Positions 36,213-47,539 of a stretch of DNA of 64,000 nucleotides are shown one piece after another (position 1 is the stretch's first letter; the number at the start of each line of letters is the position of its first letter). The stretch is taken from positions 386,001 through 450,000 of the forward strand of contig CM060464.1 of NCBI GenBank assembly GCA_030544235.1. The letters run 5' to 3'. Below the pieces are notes generated by a model, which worked only from the letters and a program-made list of their open reading frames with translations, did not search any database and was not told where the DNA came from. Source of the stretch: Lepturacanthus savala. Taxonomy: Eukaryota; Chordata; Actinopteri; Scombriformes; Trichiuridae. A program made the translations under genes and the position numbers.

Positions 36213-36846
36213 TTTAGTGGCAAAGATAGAGTCATTGAAGCCCTTTTTTCTTTGTGTCCTGCCCTTTAAATAGTCTGTGCACCACTTACTGCAACAGCAT
36301 CGATAAGAAAAGCCGCTTCCCCACTTTAGATCCACGGCCTCCTGCGTTTTAACTTGTTTTGACTGTGTTTGATCCTCTGCTACAATGAAGGACGATCATC
36401 ATATCTGCTGCAAAACGACAAAAAACAACAGTGGGTGAAGAATGGTGCACTCAGGCAGCAGGAGCCGGTGTGTTTAGGTGCAGAGAAGCGTGTGAGGAGC
36501 TGGCGATCAGCCACAGATTCTCTCCAACACATCATCACAGCGAGGGCTGAGCTGTTCTGAGGCATTCAGCAGTAGCAGTGAAACATGCAGCTCTGGCTGA
36601 TGTCAGCTATCACCTGCCACCTGCAGAAACCCTCAGCCAGATGCTGCGATTACAGGAGGGACCGTCCCTTATTTGTTGCTGCAGCTAAACGCTGTTTGAC
36701 AGGAACATGAGGGCGTGGAGGTGTTTTTACACTTTTATCCTGTTGGTTTGTTCAGAGAAACAAACGTACAGTAAAACACAACAGACTCTTTATCTGCTCA
36801 GCTGCAACTCAGAGTTTGACTATTTAATGATGATCTTGTATTTATA
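36213..36846. other. Single-copy block, no recognised gene
   Basis: 36370-36720 has balanced composition and overlapping short frames on both strands, with no known domain. Confidence 0.35.
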
Positions 36847-37050
36847 AAGTGCCCTCTAAGCTGAAATGCCCTCTTGGGAGGTAAAACGCCTGCTAAAGCC
36901 AGAACATGTGCTAAAGTGCCTCTAGAACTTTAGCATGTTTGACCCTCTCTGAGCCCAGGTGGGTGCTAAAGATGCTAAAGTGCCCATTAGAAGCCAAATA
37001 CATGCTAAAGTGCCCATTAGAAGCCAAATACATGCTAAAGTGCCCTCTAT
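36847..37050. repeat. 31-bp family, five to six degenerate units
   Basis: 'gctaaagtgcccattagaag' and 'ccaaatacat' are repeated, alongside more diverged units. Confidence 0.8.
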
Positions 37051-38386
37051 TCATTTATTTGTTGTTGTTGCCAAAATAGAAATAAGACAAAACCCCATCA
37101 AATGTTTATGATTCATCTTTTCATATTCTTTTAGGTAAATTTCATACAGTTCATATATTCACAAACTTCCTTTCTGTGTAAACTCATATATTATATATAC
37201 TCATATTTATAGGAATATTCCTGTTAATAACACATTAATACATGTTTCATGTGTTATAATCTCAGTACTGATGATGATTCTATAGAAGCTGTGTTGCTGT
37301 TTGTTGCTGCGAGTGGTGACAAATACTCTAAATAGTTTAAAAAGTCTTAGAAATTAACTTCAGGATTCCTGCATTAACTCTGTCACGGAGAAAATCGTCT
37401 CTAAATCACATGACAGAAGTTTTGATTTATAATAAAGCAGCTGGAGTAAAGAGCTTCTTCTTTTATCTGCAGCCGTTACACGTCTCTGTCATTTCCAGAC
37501 GCTTCTTTCTAGCGTCTGAGCGACACTTTGGTTCCAGAGACTCGACCGAACATGTTGCAGTGATTAGAGACGACTGTCGCAGTCACGCAACACCTCAGCA
37601 TCAGAAACATCACACAGAAGCAGGCGGAGCTTCATGAAGACACACAGACTCATTTCTGGGGTTTAAACTACACGAATGTGTCTAACGAGGACGAGGACGA
37701 GGAGGAATTAATTGCTATTCATGTGATTATCACCATAAGAATCAACTGTTTCTGATGGTTTTCATTTCAGAGTCTGTTCGACATTAGAGGAAAGAGCTGA
37801 AGTTAGAAATAAACTGACTTCCACAGAAAAACTAATAAAACTAATAAGAAATAAATAAATACACCATCACTGTGAAATCTGCACAACATGATTCCTACAA
37901 ACTATTCTATGACAGAAATAACAGAAAACACTGTGATGCTCATAATGACTAAAACTAAGAATTCACTGTAAAATCTGCAGAAACTCAGAAACAAACAGTT
38001 TACTGCTGCAGTTCAGACAAACAACAGATCAGAATGTTAATGTTAATGCTACAAACTCTATTCAGACATATTTAAAATTAAAAATTACAAAAAATTCTTC
38101 CTCAAAAAGACAAAAAACTAAATAATCACAGTGAAATCTGCAGGAATGGTTTCAGTTTGTCTCGTTTTAAGAAAACAAGACTAACATTTCTAAAAAAAAT
38201 AAACTGAAAGATGAAATTGACTAAAATCAATGACTAATTGTACCAAAAACAAGGTTTCAGTATTTTAATGACTGATACAGACTCCTGAAAACACAGTATG
38301 TGTTCCCCCAGAACAAACCAACAATAAAACAATAAAATATCACTGTAAAATGTGCAGGAAACACAGAATAACTACAGCTCTACACA
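37051..38386. other. No gene; includes a partial F2 element
   Basis: AT-rich. 38090-38290 has the F2 words 'gaaaacaagactaacatttc', 'gactaaaatcaatgac' and 'aattgtaccaaaaacaagg'. 'gaggacgaggacgaggagg' at 37687 is a small GAGGAC repeat. Confidence 0.45.
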
Positions 38387-38615
38387 CACTGCAATAAACT
38401 GACAGCTTAACAAGTGGAAATATCCTGATTTCTGGTAAAATGAGTCCAATATTAAATAGAATTATTGATTCCTGCAGATAATTTAACTTCTTTGTGTTAA
38501 GAAAACAAGACTAAAAGGATCAAATTGACTAAAATCAAGAAAGAAAACTTGAAATAAGTGAAATTATCTGCTATAATTCTATTCAATATTGGACTAATTG
38601 AACCAAACCAGGCTA
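38387..38615. mobile_element. F2 fold-back MITE-like element
   Basis: Begins 'cactgcaataaactgac', has 'gagtccaatattaaatag' on the left and the complementary 'ctattcaatattggactaat' on the right. The centre is 'aaattgactaaaatcaag'. Confidence 0.65.
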
Positions 38616-38982
38616 TTTTCAGCTGGTTAGACCTGAGTTTATGTTTAATGAAGCTCTATTCGTTTAATTCTCTGTATTTATGTGGTGACTGAGGACATTC
38701 TACAGACTTTCAGCAGAAATCGCTGCATATCTTTGTCGAGCCAGACTGAATTTGCAGTTTCTGCTGATAAAGTGGTGATTAAAGTCAGATAAGTTAATCC
38801 AGCGTCTGATTCCTGACGTTCTCCTGATCTGAAGCAGGCGCCTGAGGGAAGATCTCAATTATTTAACGTCTCCGATTCTCTCATATCGGAGAAAACACGA
38901 CTTAATGAAGACGTGCGGCTGCTGATCTCGCAGCAGAAGCTAATTAGCTAATTAGCTGCGACTTTCTGTATTCATGTAAACC

Positions 38983-39460
38983 GCTGGGTCTCAAAGTGCG
39001 GTCCGAGGACCCCCAGGGGTCCTAAGGGGGAGCCAGGGGGTCCCCCAGAAAAACAGACTAATTTATTTTCACTGTAATTCCACAATGAACTGACATCATT
39101 TAAAATAAATTTATTTTATTTAGTGCTATTTATTTCCTATTATTTCTGTATTATTTTCTATCTGCACATGAATTTCCATTTTCTATAGGTGAAACCAAAG
39201 GGGGTGGAATAAATACATGAATAAATACATTTAAATATTAATAAATCAAAATAAAATAAAATAAAATGGGAAAATAATAAACAAATTAATTTCATGAATT
39301 AATTAAATGTAAAAAATGTATGGGGGCATGAATATATGAATATATAAATGCACTAAAAAATTAATAAGATAATAAATAAAATGGAAAATCTCATAAATGG
39401 GAAAACAATACAAAATAAATGCATTTAATTAAATGTAAAAATAAATAAATATGGACATTT
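38983..39460. mobile_element. hAT-like non-autonomous element, copy 2
   Basis: 'gggtctcaaagtgcggtcc', 'gacccccaggggtcc' and an AATAAATAAA body, parallel to 3165-3925. No AT expansion here. Confidence 0.45.
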
Positions 39461-39863
39461 ACTGGCATGTGTACGGAGTCCTTCAGCTTCAGGTTTCCTA
39501 CATTTTCTAATTATATCATTTAATAAAACTGCTGCTTTAATCTCTTTATTACAGACTTTTCATTCGTTTTTATTCTAATAACGTTGTTTCTGAGGAAGAG
39601 GAAGCTTCACTTTCTGCACAACAACAACTGTTCATTCAATCACCTGAAAACAACAATACGCAAAAAAACATCCGGGAAACTTCATTAGCATTTCATCAAT
39701 CAGCAGCTTTATATAGCAGCAGGATGATAAACAGGAAAAAACTGGATGAGAATACAGAAAATAATCTGGCTTCTGACTTTTTTGCAGCTGAGCAACCACC
39801 TGCTGAGTTTTCCTGCAGAATCTGAGTGATTCTCTAAAGGAAACTCACAGCTACCTCTTCCAT

Positions 39864-39866
<3 letters not shown>

Positions 39867-39920
<54 letters not shown>
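39867..39920. repeat. (GT)n microsatellite
   Basis: 54 bp of GT. Confidence 0.95.
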
Positions 39921-39923
<3 letters not shown>

Positions 39924-40059
39924 ACTTATCTGAGGAATGTGTGTGTTTATTAAAAACTCAGGAAAAGTCGTCACTGTGACCAAATCTTGACATGAGCAGC
40001 ATTCCTGCATGGAGGACTTCCTGTAAACAGCCCAGTGTTTCCTGTTTGGAGGCAGATGT

Positions 40060-40284
40060 GTTCAACATCAATATATGTTATAATATAAACATCATCAATA
40101 CAATAAGAAAATATTATATTAATATATAATATTATATTAATATATAATATTAATATATAATATTAATATATAATATTAATATATAATATTAATATATAAT
40201 ATTAATATATAATATAATATTAATATATAATATCTAAGTCCAATAACCTTTGGGGTTGTAGAGATATTCAACATTTATTGAATG
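40060..40284. mobile_element. F1 fragment with TAATATTAATATA repeat
   Basis: 'caacatcaatatat' and 'catcatcaatacaataa' words lead into an AT repeat (40110-40233) with unit 'aatattaatatat'. Then comes the F1 end 'gtccaataacctttggggtt', 'gtagagatattcaacattta'. The element is interrupted by the pyrimidine tract that follows. Confidence 0.6.
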
Positions 40285-41159
40285 TTCTCCCTCCTTCTCC
40301 TCCTTCTCCCTCCTTCTCGCTCCTTCTCCCTCCTTCTCGCTCCTTCTCCCTCCTTCTCCTCCTTCTCCCTCCTTCTCGCTCCTTCTCCCTCCTTCTCGCT
40401 CCTTCTCCCTCCTTCTCCTCCTTCTCCCTCCTTCTCGCTCCTTCTCCCTCCTTCTCCTCCTCCCTCCTTCTCCTCCTTCTCCCTCCTTCTCCCTCCTTCT
40501 CTCTCCTTCTCCCTCCTTCTCCTCCTTCTCCTCCTTCTCCTCCTTCTCCCTCCTTCTCCTCCTTCTCGCTCCTTCTTCCTCCTTCTCCCTCCTTCTCGCT
40601 CCTTCTCCCTCCTTCTCCCTCCTTCTCCTCCTTCTCCCTCCTTCTCCTCCTTCTCCCTCCTTCTCCCTCCTTCTCGCTCCTTCTCCTCCTTCTCCCTCCT
40701 TCTCCCTCCTTCTCCTCCTTCTCCCTCCTTCTCCCTCCTTCTCCTCCTTCTCCCTCCTTCTCCTCCTTCTCCCTCCTTCTCCCTCCTTCTCCTCCTTCTC
40801 CCTCCTTCTCCCTCCTTCTCCTCCTTCTCCCTCCTTCTCCTCCTTCTCCCTCCTTCTCGCTCCTTCTCCCTCCTTCTCCCTCCTTCTCCTCCTTCTCCCT
40901 CCTTCTCGCTCCTTCTCCCTCCTTCTCCCTCCTTCTCTCTCCTTCTCCCTCCTTCTCCTCCTTCTCGCTCCTTCTCCCTCCTTCTCCCTCCTTCTCCCTC
41001 CTTCTCTCTCCTTCTCCCTCCTTCTCCTCCTTCTCGCTCCTTCTCCCTCCTTCTCCTCCTTCTCCTCCTTCTCCCTCCTTCTCCTCCTTCTCCTCCTTCT
41101 CCCTCCTTCTCCTCCTTCTCCCTCCTTCTCCCTCCTTCTCCTCCTTCTCCCTCCTTCTT
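40285..41159. repeat. Homopyrimidine minisatellite, 875 bp
   Basis: The + strand is almost purely C and T, built of CCTTCTCCT (9), CCTTCTCCCT (10) and CCTTCTCGCT (10) units. The only purines are occasional G in CTCGCT. All frames stay open on both strands (LLLPPSPSF and RRREKEGEG types), so no coding meaning is inferred. Such mirror-like polypyrimidine DNA can form triplexes. Confidence 0.97.
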
Positions 41160-41446
41160 GCTGAGTAATGGACGTTCGGACTCTTCCGACCCCCCTGACC
41201 TCTGACCCCTGCTCTGGTCGCGGCCTGACGTCGGCCTTCACTCTCCAGAGGAGACGCCATCTGTTAGGTTCTTTGCTGTGAGCTAAGACAATTAAAGCTA
41301 ATAGAGTGTAAATGTTTAAGCTGCTGCACCAACGTCTCACACATTCACGTCCGTATCCACAGGACGTTTTAACGAGCGGACGACCCTCGGCTGGAAATCA
41401 CCTTCTGGACGTTCGCCTTTTTTCCCGTTTCTGCGACTCGTGGACA
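41160..41446. other. CpG-containing spacer
   Basis: Single-copy, more GC-rich than average, no gene recognised. Confidence 0.35.
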
Positions 41447-41532
41447 TTACTGTTAATGTGAAACTGTTAATGTGAAACTGTTAATGTGAAACTGTTAATG
41501 TGAAACTGTTAATGTGAAACTGTTAATGTGAA
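41447..41532. repeat. 14-bp repeat, six units
   Basis: Unit GTGAAACTGTTAAT, perfect copies. Confidence 0.92.
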
Positions 41533-41649
41533 ATAACTGCAGCAGTTTCCCGTTAAAACGGCTCCTGAACGTGGAGGCAAATTGAATTTTGAATCACTCA
41601 CTAACTACTCGCTGCTGCTAAGTGGCTGGTAATGGAGCTATAACCCCTG

Positions 41650-41725
41650 ATATTATATTATTATATATTATATTATATATATTATATTATTATATATTAT
41701 ATTATACTATTATATTATTATATTA
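41650..41725. repeat. (ATT/AT) low-complexity tract
   Basis: Mixed TATTATA and TATATTA steps. Confidence 0.9.
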
Positions 41726-41789
41726 ATGACTGGGAGGAATCGATGTCTGCAGGTGATCACTGAGAAACTCTGACACAATAAACGGATTC

Positions 41790-42370
41790 TACTGGTAAAA
41801 TAAGAGTTTTATTCATAAATCACATGAGAAAACCTCAGCACAGTGTTTTATCTGTATTAAACCCAATGTTACTGTTCAGCATCAATATATATCATCAATA
41901 TCCACATCATCAATACAATAATCAATAGTTTAATAGAATATCAGTAGTAGAGCTGAAACTAACCACTACTTTTATTGCATTGCAGATCATTTAGGTTATT
42001 TCAGAGGTTTTTTCCTGATTTTGTCAGTTTGGTCTTGTTTTAAGTTTTAAATAAAGTATTTTTATTGAGTAAAACATAATTTTAGATATTTTTAATATTC
42101 TAACTTTATTTCTTTATATTTTCTCTGTAACATCAACATCAATAGATTCTGACTCTTCTGTCACTGAACATGTTGGACATTTATCAGCTGGGAACCATTT
42201 TGTAGATTTAGGATTAATTTATTGTTGTTTTTTGTCTTTTCTCTGGATTTTCTGACTATAACAACATGAAACATCAACCAGACTCGAGTATTCCAGGTTT
42301 TAGTCCAATAGTCTTTGTGGTTGTAGAGATATTCAACATTTATCATCATTTATAGCAGGAAAACTGGAAA
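41790..42370. mobile_element. F1 element copy
   Basis: 'gtgttttatctgtattaaac' and 'catcaatatatatcatcaat' stand at one end. 'gattctgactcttctgtc', 'catgttggacatttat' and 'atttatagcaggaaaactgg' stand at the other. About 560 bp. Confidence 0.7.
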
Positions 42371-42555
42371 ATAAAGCTGCTTAAGTGGTTTAAACAAACT
42401 CAGAAAAATAATCAGCTGAACACAGATCAGCATGATAAACTACATAAAGTACTGAGAATGAGCATTTCATTAGAGATATTCCACATTTATTATCATTTAT
42501 AGCAGGAAGACTAAACCGTTTAGTTAAAGTCCTGTTGAGGTAAATATAATAAAAC

Positions 42556-42790
42556 TTAAAGGTGCAGTGTGTAGTTTCTGGCGCCATCTAGAGGCCAAAA
42601 AAACACACAAATGTAAAAATCTGTCTTTTCTATTGTAGAAACATGGCGGCTTCATGGGGGACGATTATAAATAATTAATCTAAGGTAAAAAAGCTAAATT
42701 CTTTATTTAGATTTAATTATACTCAAATTAAAACATAACGATGAGGATTACATTCCATTTCTGTCAAATCTGTCCTGCTAAATGATGATA
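42556..42790 (+). mobile_element. GTGCAGTGTGTAG-type fish MITE
   Basis: 'aaaggtgcagtgtgtagttt', 'ctggcgccatctagagg', then 'cattccatttctgtcaa' near the other end. Same element as 30425-30715 and 44210-44398, opposite orientation. Confidence 0.6.
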
Positions 42791-42929
42791 AACTGTGTTT
42801 AAGAAGATAAAATCCAAACTTTTACTTGAATTTCTGGAGGCTACAGTTGTGAATTAAAGGCTGGTTTATTTCTATAGAATAAAGGTATTTCCTTCTTCTG
42901 AGTGTTTTCTAGGAGTTTTCCTGGATCTT

Positions 42930-43260
42930 CAGCGGTTAAAGGCACTCGTTGGCGGCGGTGGGGGTTGAATTATCTCCCGGCTATAAAAAGGACAGGAGGG
43001 ATAAGCATCTTTGGCCGCGGGGCTTGGCCACCCCCGAGGTGAGAGGATTTCTCCGTGCTGAAGTGAAGGCTTCAAGTGGCGCCTGTAAAAATGGAAGCGG
43101 CCTTGTTTTTTGGGGATGTGAAGTGGGTGGCACGGACATGTCGCCCTCTGGGCCCCCGGCCTTACACAGACAATGGCGGCGCTGTGTGAGGAGGGTTTTG
43201 AAGGGTTGTGGAGGGTTGAGGAGGGTCAGGGGGCCCCTCTTCTCAGGTCCACACCACTAA
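42930..43260. promoter_or_regulatory. GC-rich single-copy block with TATA-like box, 4 kb upstream of apln
   Basis: A sharply GC-rich island in AT-rich repeats. It contains CGGCTATAAAAAGG (TATA-like, near 42978), several CCGCGG/CCCCCGAG words and a later 'gaggagggttttgaagggt' run. A 103-codon + strand frame crosses it without a recognised domain. It could be a conserved non-coding element, a small first exon or a GC-rich relic. Only its composition and uniqueness support a regulatory call. Confidence 0.25.
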
Positions 43261-43424
43261 AGTGGGTCTGTTTAGTGACAACACAGAGAAACGGGGATAT
43301 GTGGAAGACTCAGGAGGTTTGTCCATTCATCATCTGTCACTGAGAGAATTCAGGGACGTAAATCTACAACCATGAAGAGAGCGGACGTCATCGAGTAGAG
43401 TTCAGCTTCTGAACTACTGAACAC

Positions 43425-44205
43425 CAGGTTTATCACCCAGTTTCCTGCTGTAAATGATAATTCATGTGGAATCTCTCTACAACCATCAAGGTTATTGTAG
43501 TATAAAAAAAACAAATTCTTCATTTAAAACTGAAAACGAGCCCAAACTGCACCAAATCATTCATCATCTGTCACTGAGACACTTCAGACACTTAATTCAA
43601 CATGAAGAGAAGTGACGTCATCTAATAGAGTTTGGATCCTTAACCATTTAAAATCATGGCTATTTTATGAGTTTCGATGGTATAAATGATAATAAATATG
43701 GAATATCTCTACAGCTGCAGAGGTTATTGGACTATAAATGGATGGAGCCACTATTTTAAAACTAAACGTTAGTTTAGTATCAGACATTTAACTGAATTTA
43801 TTTATATTTGTTCAAATGTTGGTGAGTAAACTTCTCTGATTTTATAACTACAGGCAAAAGAAATTCAACTAAACGTTGATCATCTTCTTAAATGTACAGT
43901 TGACCAGTATTTAGCAGGGTTTTATTCATGTATATTTAAATCTCAATAAATACCTTAGGTCTATTTGTCAGTTTTCCTGCTGTAAATGATAATAAATGTG
44001 AAATATTTCTACAACCATGAAGGTTATTGTACTATAAATGGAAGGAGCCACTATATTTAAAGTAAATGTCAGTTTAACATCAGTCTTTGTGGGTTTAAAG
44101 TTATTTAAGTGAATTACATTCATTTATTCAAACATCAGTGTTTAAAATCTCTTCAATAAACTCAGTTTAATTCACATCTACAGCCGACTTCCACTAAACG
44201 TTAAG
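43425..44205. mobile_element. Tandem-like series of F1 end fragments
   Basis: 'cctgctgtaaatgataat', 'ctctctacaaccatcaaggttattg' type words recur at about 43445, 43680 and 43980. Between them lie 'catctgtcactgagac', 'aacatgaagagaagtgacgt' and 'actataaatggatggagcc' phrases that repeat with variation. This is an old local amplification. Confidence 0.6.
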
Positions 44206-44209
44206 TTTT

Positions 44210-44398
44210 CAGTGTAGCAGGACACACGTGGTAGAAATAGAATATAATACTCAGTATTACAGTAGATCATGTTTTAATTTGTGTATATTTAAATCTAGAT
44301 AAAACGAGCTTAGACTGAGACAGACTTTTATATTTGTAGATTCTCCTTCTCACCACTAGATGTCACCAGGATCTACACACTCCACCTTTAAGTTTTAT
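44210..44398 (-). mobile_element. GTGCAGTGTGTAG-type fish MITE, reverse orientation
   Basis: 'gtggtagaaatagaatataa' at the left and 'ctcaccactagatgtcacc', 'ctacacactccacctttaa' at the right, the latter being the terminal word in reverse complement. Confidence 0.65.
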
Positions 44399-44459
44399 GA
44401 TGTTTCCTCAAACAGGATTTTTACCAAATTTGCACCAAATTGGTTCGTAAACAGAAACA

Positions 44460-44650
44460 TGAACCACTCGAGTTCCAGGTTTATTTCCAGTTTTCTTGCT
44501 GTAAATGATTATAAATGTCTATCTAAATAGTCTCTACTACTGATATTCTATTAAACTATTGATTATAGTACTGATGATGTGGATATTGATGATATATATT
44601 GATGCTGGAACAGTAACGTTGGGTTTTACTGCAGATAATTTGTGAATAAA
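44460..44650. mobile_element. F1 element fragment
   Basis: 'cagttttcttgctgtaaatg' then 'ctctactactgatattctat', 'gatgctggaacagtaacg'. Confidence 0.6.
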
Positions 44651-45299
44651 ACTCAGTTTTGTGGATTTTGACAAGTAAACTTCAAGGGTCATTTCAGTTT
44701 CTTTAATCACCTTCATGTTTTTTATGGTTCTGTTGGTGACATTTACTGGTTTTAAGGGTGGTTGAACTTCTTTCACGTCCTGGGGTGGAGTTCATGGGGC
44801 GTACGAGGATTTATGGACCAGACAGAACGTCGACGTTTTCTCCTAAACGCGATAAGCTGCTTGTTGCTGCTCTCAGTGCCTCCGCCCGATCGAGTTCTCA
44901 CAATTCACAGCGAGAAACGCAACCTTTCCTGTTTATTGTCCCATAAACAAATGAAAAACAAAATAAATCCACTCGATTTCTGTTGGGCGGCGGCCGCTTT
45001 TTGTTTCACGGAAAGAATATAACGTGTTTCAGCAAAAAAGGAAAAACGCTCGGAACAAACAGCGCGAGCGACGGGATTACGTAGCCTGATAAACGGGTTT
45101 TCCTGCCGCTAACTTCAAAAAGACGAGGGCGGGACGATTAAAGTGGTGAAGAATAGGTCGATACAGCTGCACCTGAAGACACAAAAGCAGGAAAAGCTGA
45201 ACCTCATCTCACACCTTCCCTCCTTTCATCTGCTTCCTCTATAAGCTGCTATTTGGATTCCTGGATTCATGGCTTCACTCAAAGAGCGAAAAATAATAG
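44651..45299. other. Single-copy stretch, no recognised gene
   Basis: 44750-45130 is CpG-containing and non-repetitive, with two overlapping + frames of 60-86 codons lacking known domains. It lies 2 kb upstream of apln exon 1 and could include upstream regulatory DNA. Confidence 0.3.
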
Positions 45300-45930
45300 A
45301 TAAAACTCCAACGACATCAGTAAATGAAGTATTTTAACCTGTTAAAAACAGGTTCAGCTGTGAGTTTATCCATTAATCCCAGTAAAAACCTCAGCTCCAC
45401 TAAATAAAGTGTTTTATCTGTATTAAACCCAATGTTACTGTTCCAGCATCAATATATATCATCAATATCCACATCATCAATACAATAATCAATAGTTTAA
45501 TAGAATATCAGTAGTAGAGACTATTTACATATTTAATGTAGATTTCAGCTGTTTGTGTGATTATTTAATTGGCTCCTTTATAATAAACATCTATCAGAAT
45601 ATATTCTACATGTTCTGAATGATCCTCAGTGGATTTATAGGATTTTATGGACTAATAATTGACCTTTGACCTCTTATCTTATTAATCAGTGAACTTTGTA
45701 TTGCAGATAATTTAGATTATTTCAAGTTTTCTCCTTTTAATCAACTGTTTTTAATTTGCATCTTGATGCTTCTTTTATTGTTTTATATAAAGTGATAATA
45801 AAACAACGGCTCCGTCCATGTAAAGTATGATTCCCTTTGTTGTTGTAGAGATATTATCATTTATTATTATTTATTATCATTTATTATCATTTATTATCAT
45901 TTATTATCATTTATTATCATTTATAGCAGG
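45300..45930. mobile_element. F1 element copy, best preserved middle part
   Basis: 'gttttatctgtattaaaccc', 'catcaatatatatcatcaat', 'gaatatcagtagtagagact', 'cattctacatgttctgaatg'-type and 'cctttgacctcttatcttat' words match 21575-22030 in reverse complement. A (TTATCATTTA)-type 10-bp repeat has grown at its end (45848-45925). Confidence 0.75.
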
Positions 45931-46089
45931 AAAACTGAAGAACAGACTTGGGTTTGTGTGATTCTTTAATAGTCTTTAATAATCTTGTATATTATTCTTC
46001 ATGATTTCTAATGATTCAGTGGGATTTCTATGCATTTGAATTAAAAATAATGTAGTTTTTTTAGATTTGAGTCAGTTTGGTCTCAGTCG

Positions 46090-46365
46090 TAACACACCGT
46101 TAGATTTTAATAAAGTTAAGTGGACAACTTTATTGAGCATTAACACTGATTATTTTAAGTTTTAAATAAAGTATTTTTTATTTGTAATAACAAGCAACAT
46201 AAATTGATTCTGACTCTTATGTTTTGTATTTAACCCTGATTTAAACACCAGGTTTCAGTCCAATAACCTTCGTGTTGTAGAGATATGATCATTTATTATG
46301 ATTTATTATCATTTATTATGATTTATTATCATTTATTATCATTTACAGCAGGAAAACTGGAAAAT
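46090..46365. mobile_element. F1 element fragment
   Basis: 'gtcgtaacacaccg' is followed by 'gattctgactcttatg', 'agtccaataaccttcgtgtt' and the same 'gatttattatcattta' repeat as the previous copy. Confidence 0.6.
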
Positions 46366-46437
46366 AGACCTGGATGTTAAATAGTTAATGTTTCTATTTG
46401 GTTAGTGGAACCAATTTGGTCTATGCATAAACCTGCA

Positions 46438-46663
46438 TACACCTCCTCCTCCTCCTTCACCTCCTCCTCCTCCTTCACCTCCTCCTCCTCCTCCTTCACC
46501 TCCTCCTCCTCCTTCACCTCCTCCTCCTCCTCCTTCACCTCCTTCCTCCTCCTTCACCTCCTCCTCCACCTCCTTCACCTCCTCCTCCTCCTCCTTCACC
46601 TCCTTCCTCCTCCTTCACCTCCTCCTCCACCTCCTCCTCCTCCTCCTCCTCCTTTCTCCTCCT
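46438..46663. repeat. CTC/CTT-rich trinucleotide tract
   Basis: CCTCCTCCT and CCTTCACCT steps. Poly-Ser, poly-Leu or poly-Glu frames are artefacts. It lies about 500 bp upstream of the apln start codon. Confidence 0.95.
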
Positions 46664-47146
46664 TAGCTGTGTGCACTTGCATGTGTGCACAACAAAAAAA
46701 GAGAAGGGGGTGGAGTAGGGGGGCTTTTCCGTGACCCACGGAGTCAATGATACATAAGCCACATGACCGGCTAGTCTCCTTTATCCAAGGCAAACACACA
46801 CTCCGACACACACACACACACGACTCCGACTGAACTTGGCTCGGGCTACACACACACACACACACACACACACACCTCCGTGGGAGAGCTCTAGATAAAG
46901 ACTTCAGTCTTGGAGTGGCGCTGTCACACACTGATATTTTAGACAAACACACACACACATATTCCCACAAATTCACACACACACACTCACTCCTTACACA
47001 GGAGAGCAAACACACTCTCTCTCCTCATTCTTGCTCGCTCAGCTGCTCGCTCTCCCTCCCTCTCTCTCCCCTACACACACACACACACACACACCACTAC
47101 AGTATATCAGCGAGTGACTAGCTGGGAGCCAGAGGGGAGTGCAGAA
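46664..47146 (+). promoter_or_regulatory. apln: Probable apln promoter and 5' UTR region
   Basis: This is the sequence immediately upstream of the apelin start codon. It holds three CA microsatellites (46806-46821, 46848-46875, 47072-47094) and a TCTC-rich stretch. No canonical TATA box lies in the last 300 bp. The transcription start cannot be placed by eye. Its role is inferred from position only. Confidence 0.5.
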
Positions 47147-47213
47147 ATGAATGTGAAGATCCTGACGCTGGTGATTGTGCTCTTGGTGTCTCTGCTGTGT
47201 TCCGCCAGTGCTG
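47147..47213 (+). CDS. apln: Apelin preproprotein, exon 1 (signal peptide), partial
   Basis: Apelin is a secreted peptide hormone acting on the G-protein-coupled apelin receptor in cardiovascular development, blood-vessel growth and fluid balance. The exon encodes 22 residues plus the first base of codon 23. It starts MNVKILTLVIVL and continues to LCSASA, with a basic residue at position 4, a hydrophobic core at 5-18 and a small-residue cleavage site (SASA). This agrees with my memory of fish preproapelin, in which the signal peptide is followed by Gly-Pro. The ATG has G at -3 and A at +4. The exon ends at 47213 and GTGAGTA follows, a near-perfect donor in phase 1, matching a split glycine codon. 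The mature peptide (conserved C-terminal RPRLSHKGPMPF) is encoded by the next exon, which I did not find. The frame is too short to show up as a long open reading frame. Confidence 0.87.
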
Positions 47214-47539
47214 GTGAGTACAGGAGCAGCTAGCCGCCTCCTTTTCCCTTTTTTTGATTTCTCTGCTGGTTTTTTAGCGGAAAAAAGCTGTAGTTGACCA
47301 GAAAAGAAGGCAGGAATATGAGCACCTGGCTGTGTACAGTGCTGCACTGCAGTGGTTATACTGTATAAGGCTATTGTGCTAAGCTCAAGATGTGTGGTTT
47401 GGCAGCTTAATTGTGAGCTTCAGAGATGAAATATCAAGAATCTTTGTGTTTTACTGCATGTGTAGAGCTGCTGAGTTGATAAGATTCTCTGGATGCGTGC
47501 AGGAGGAGACTGATTGTTATGAAATGGCACATGTTTCCC

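Noticed and set aside
40234..41340. Open frames of 296-368 codons with Arg/Glu/Gly or Leu/Pro/Ser repeats
   Set aside because: Four overlapping frames on both strands, all produced by the homopyrimidine array.
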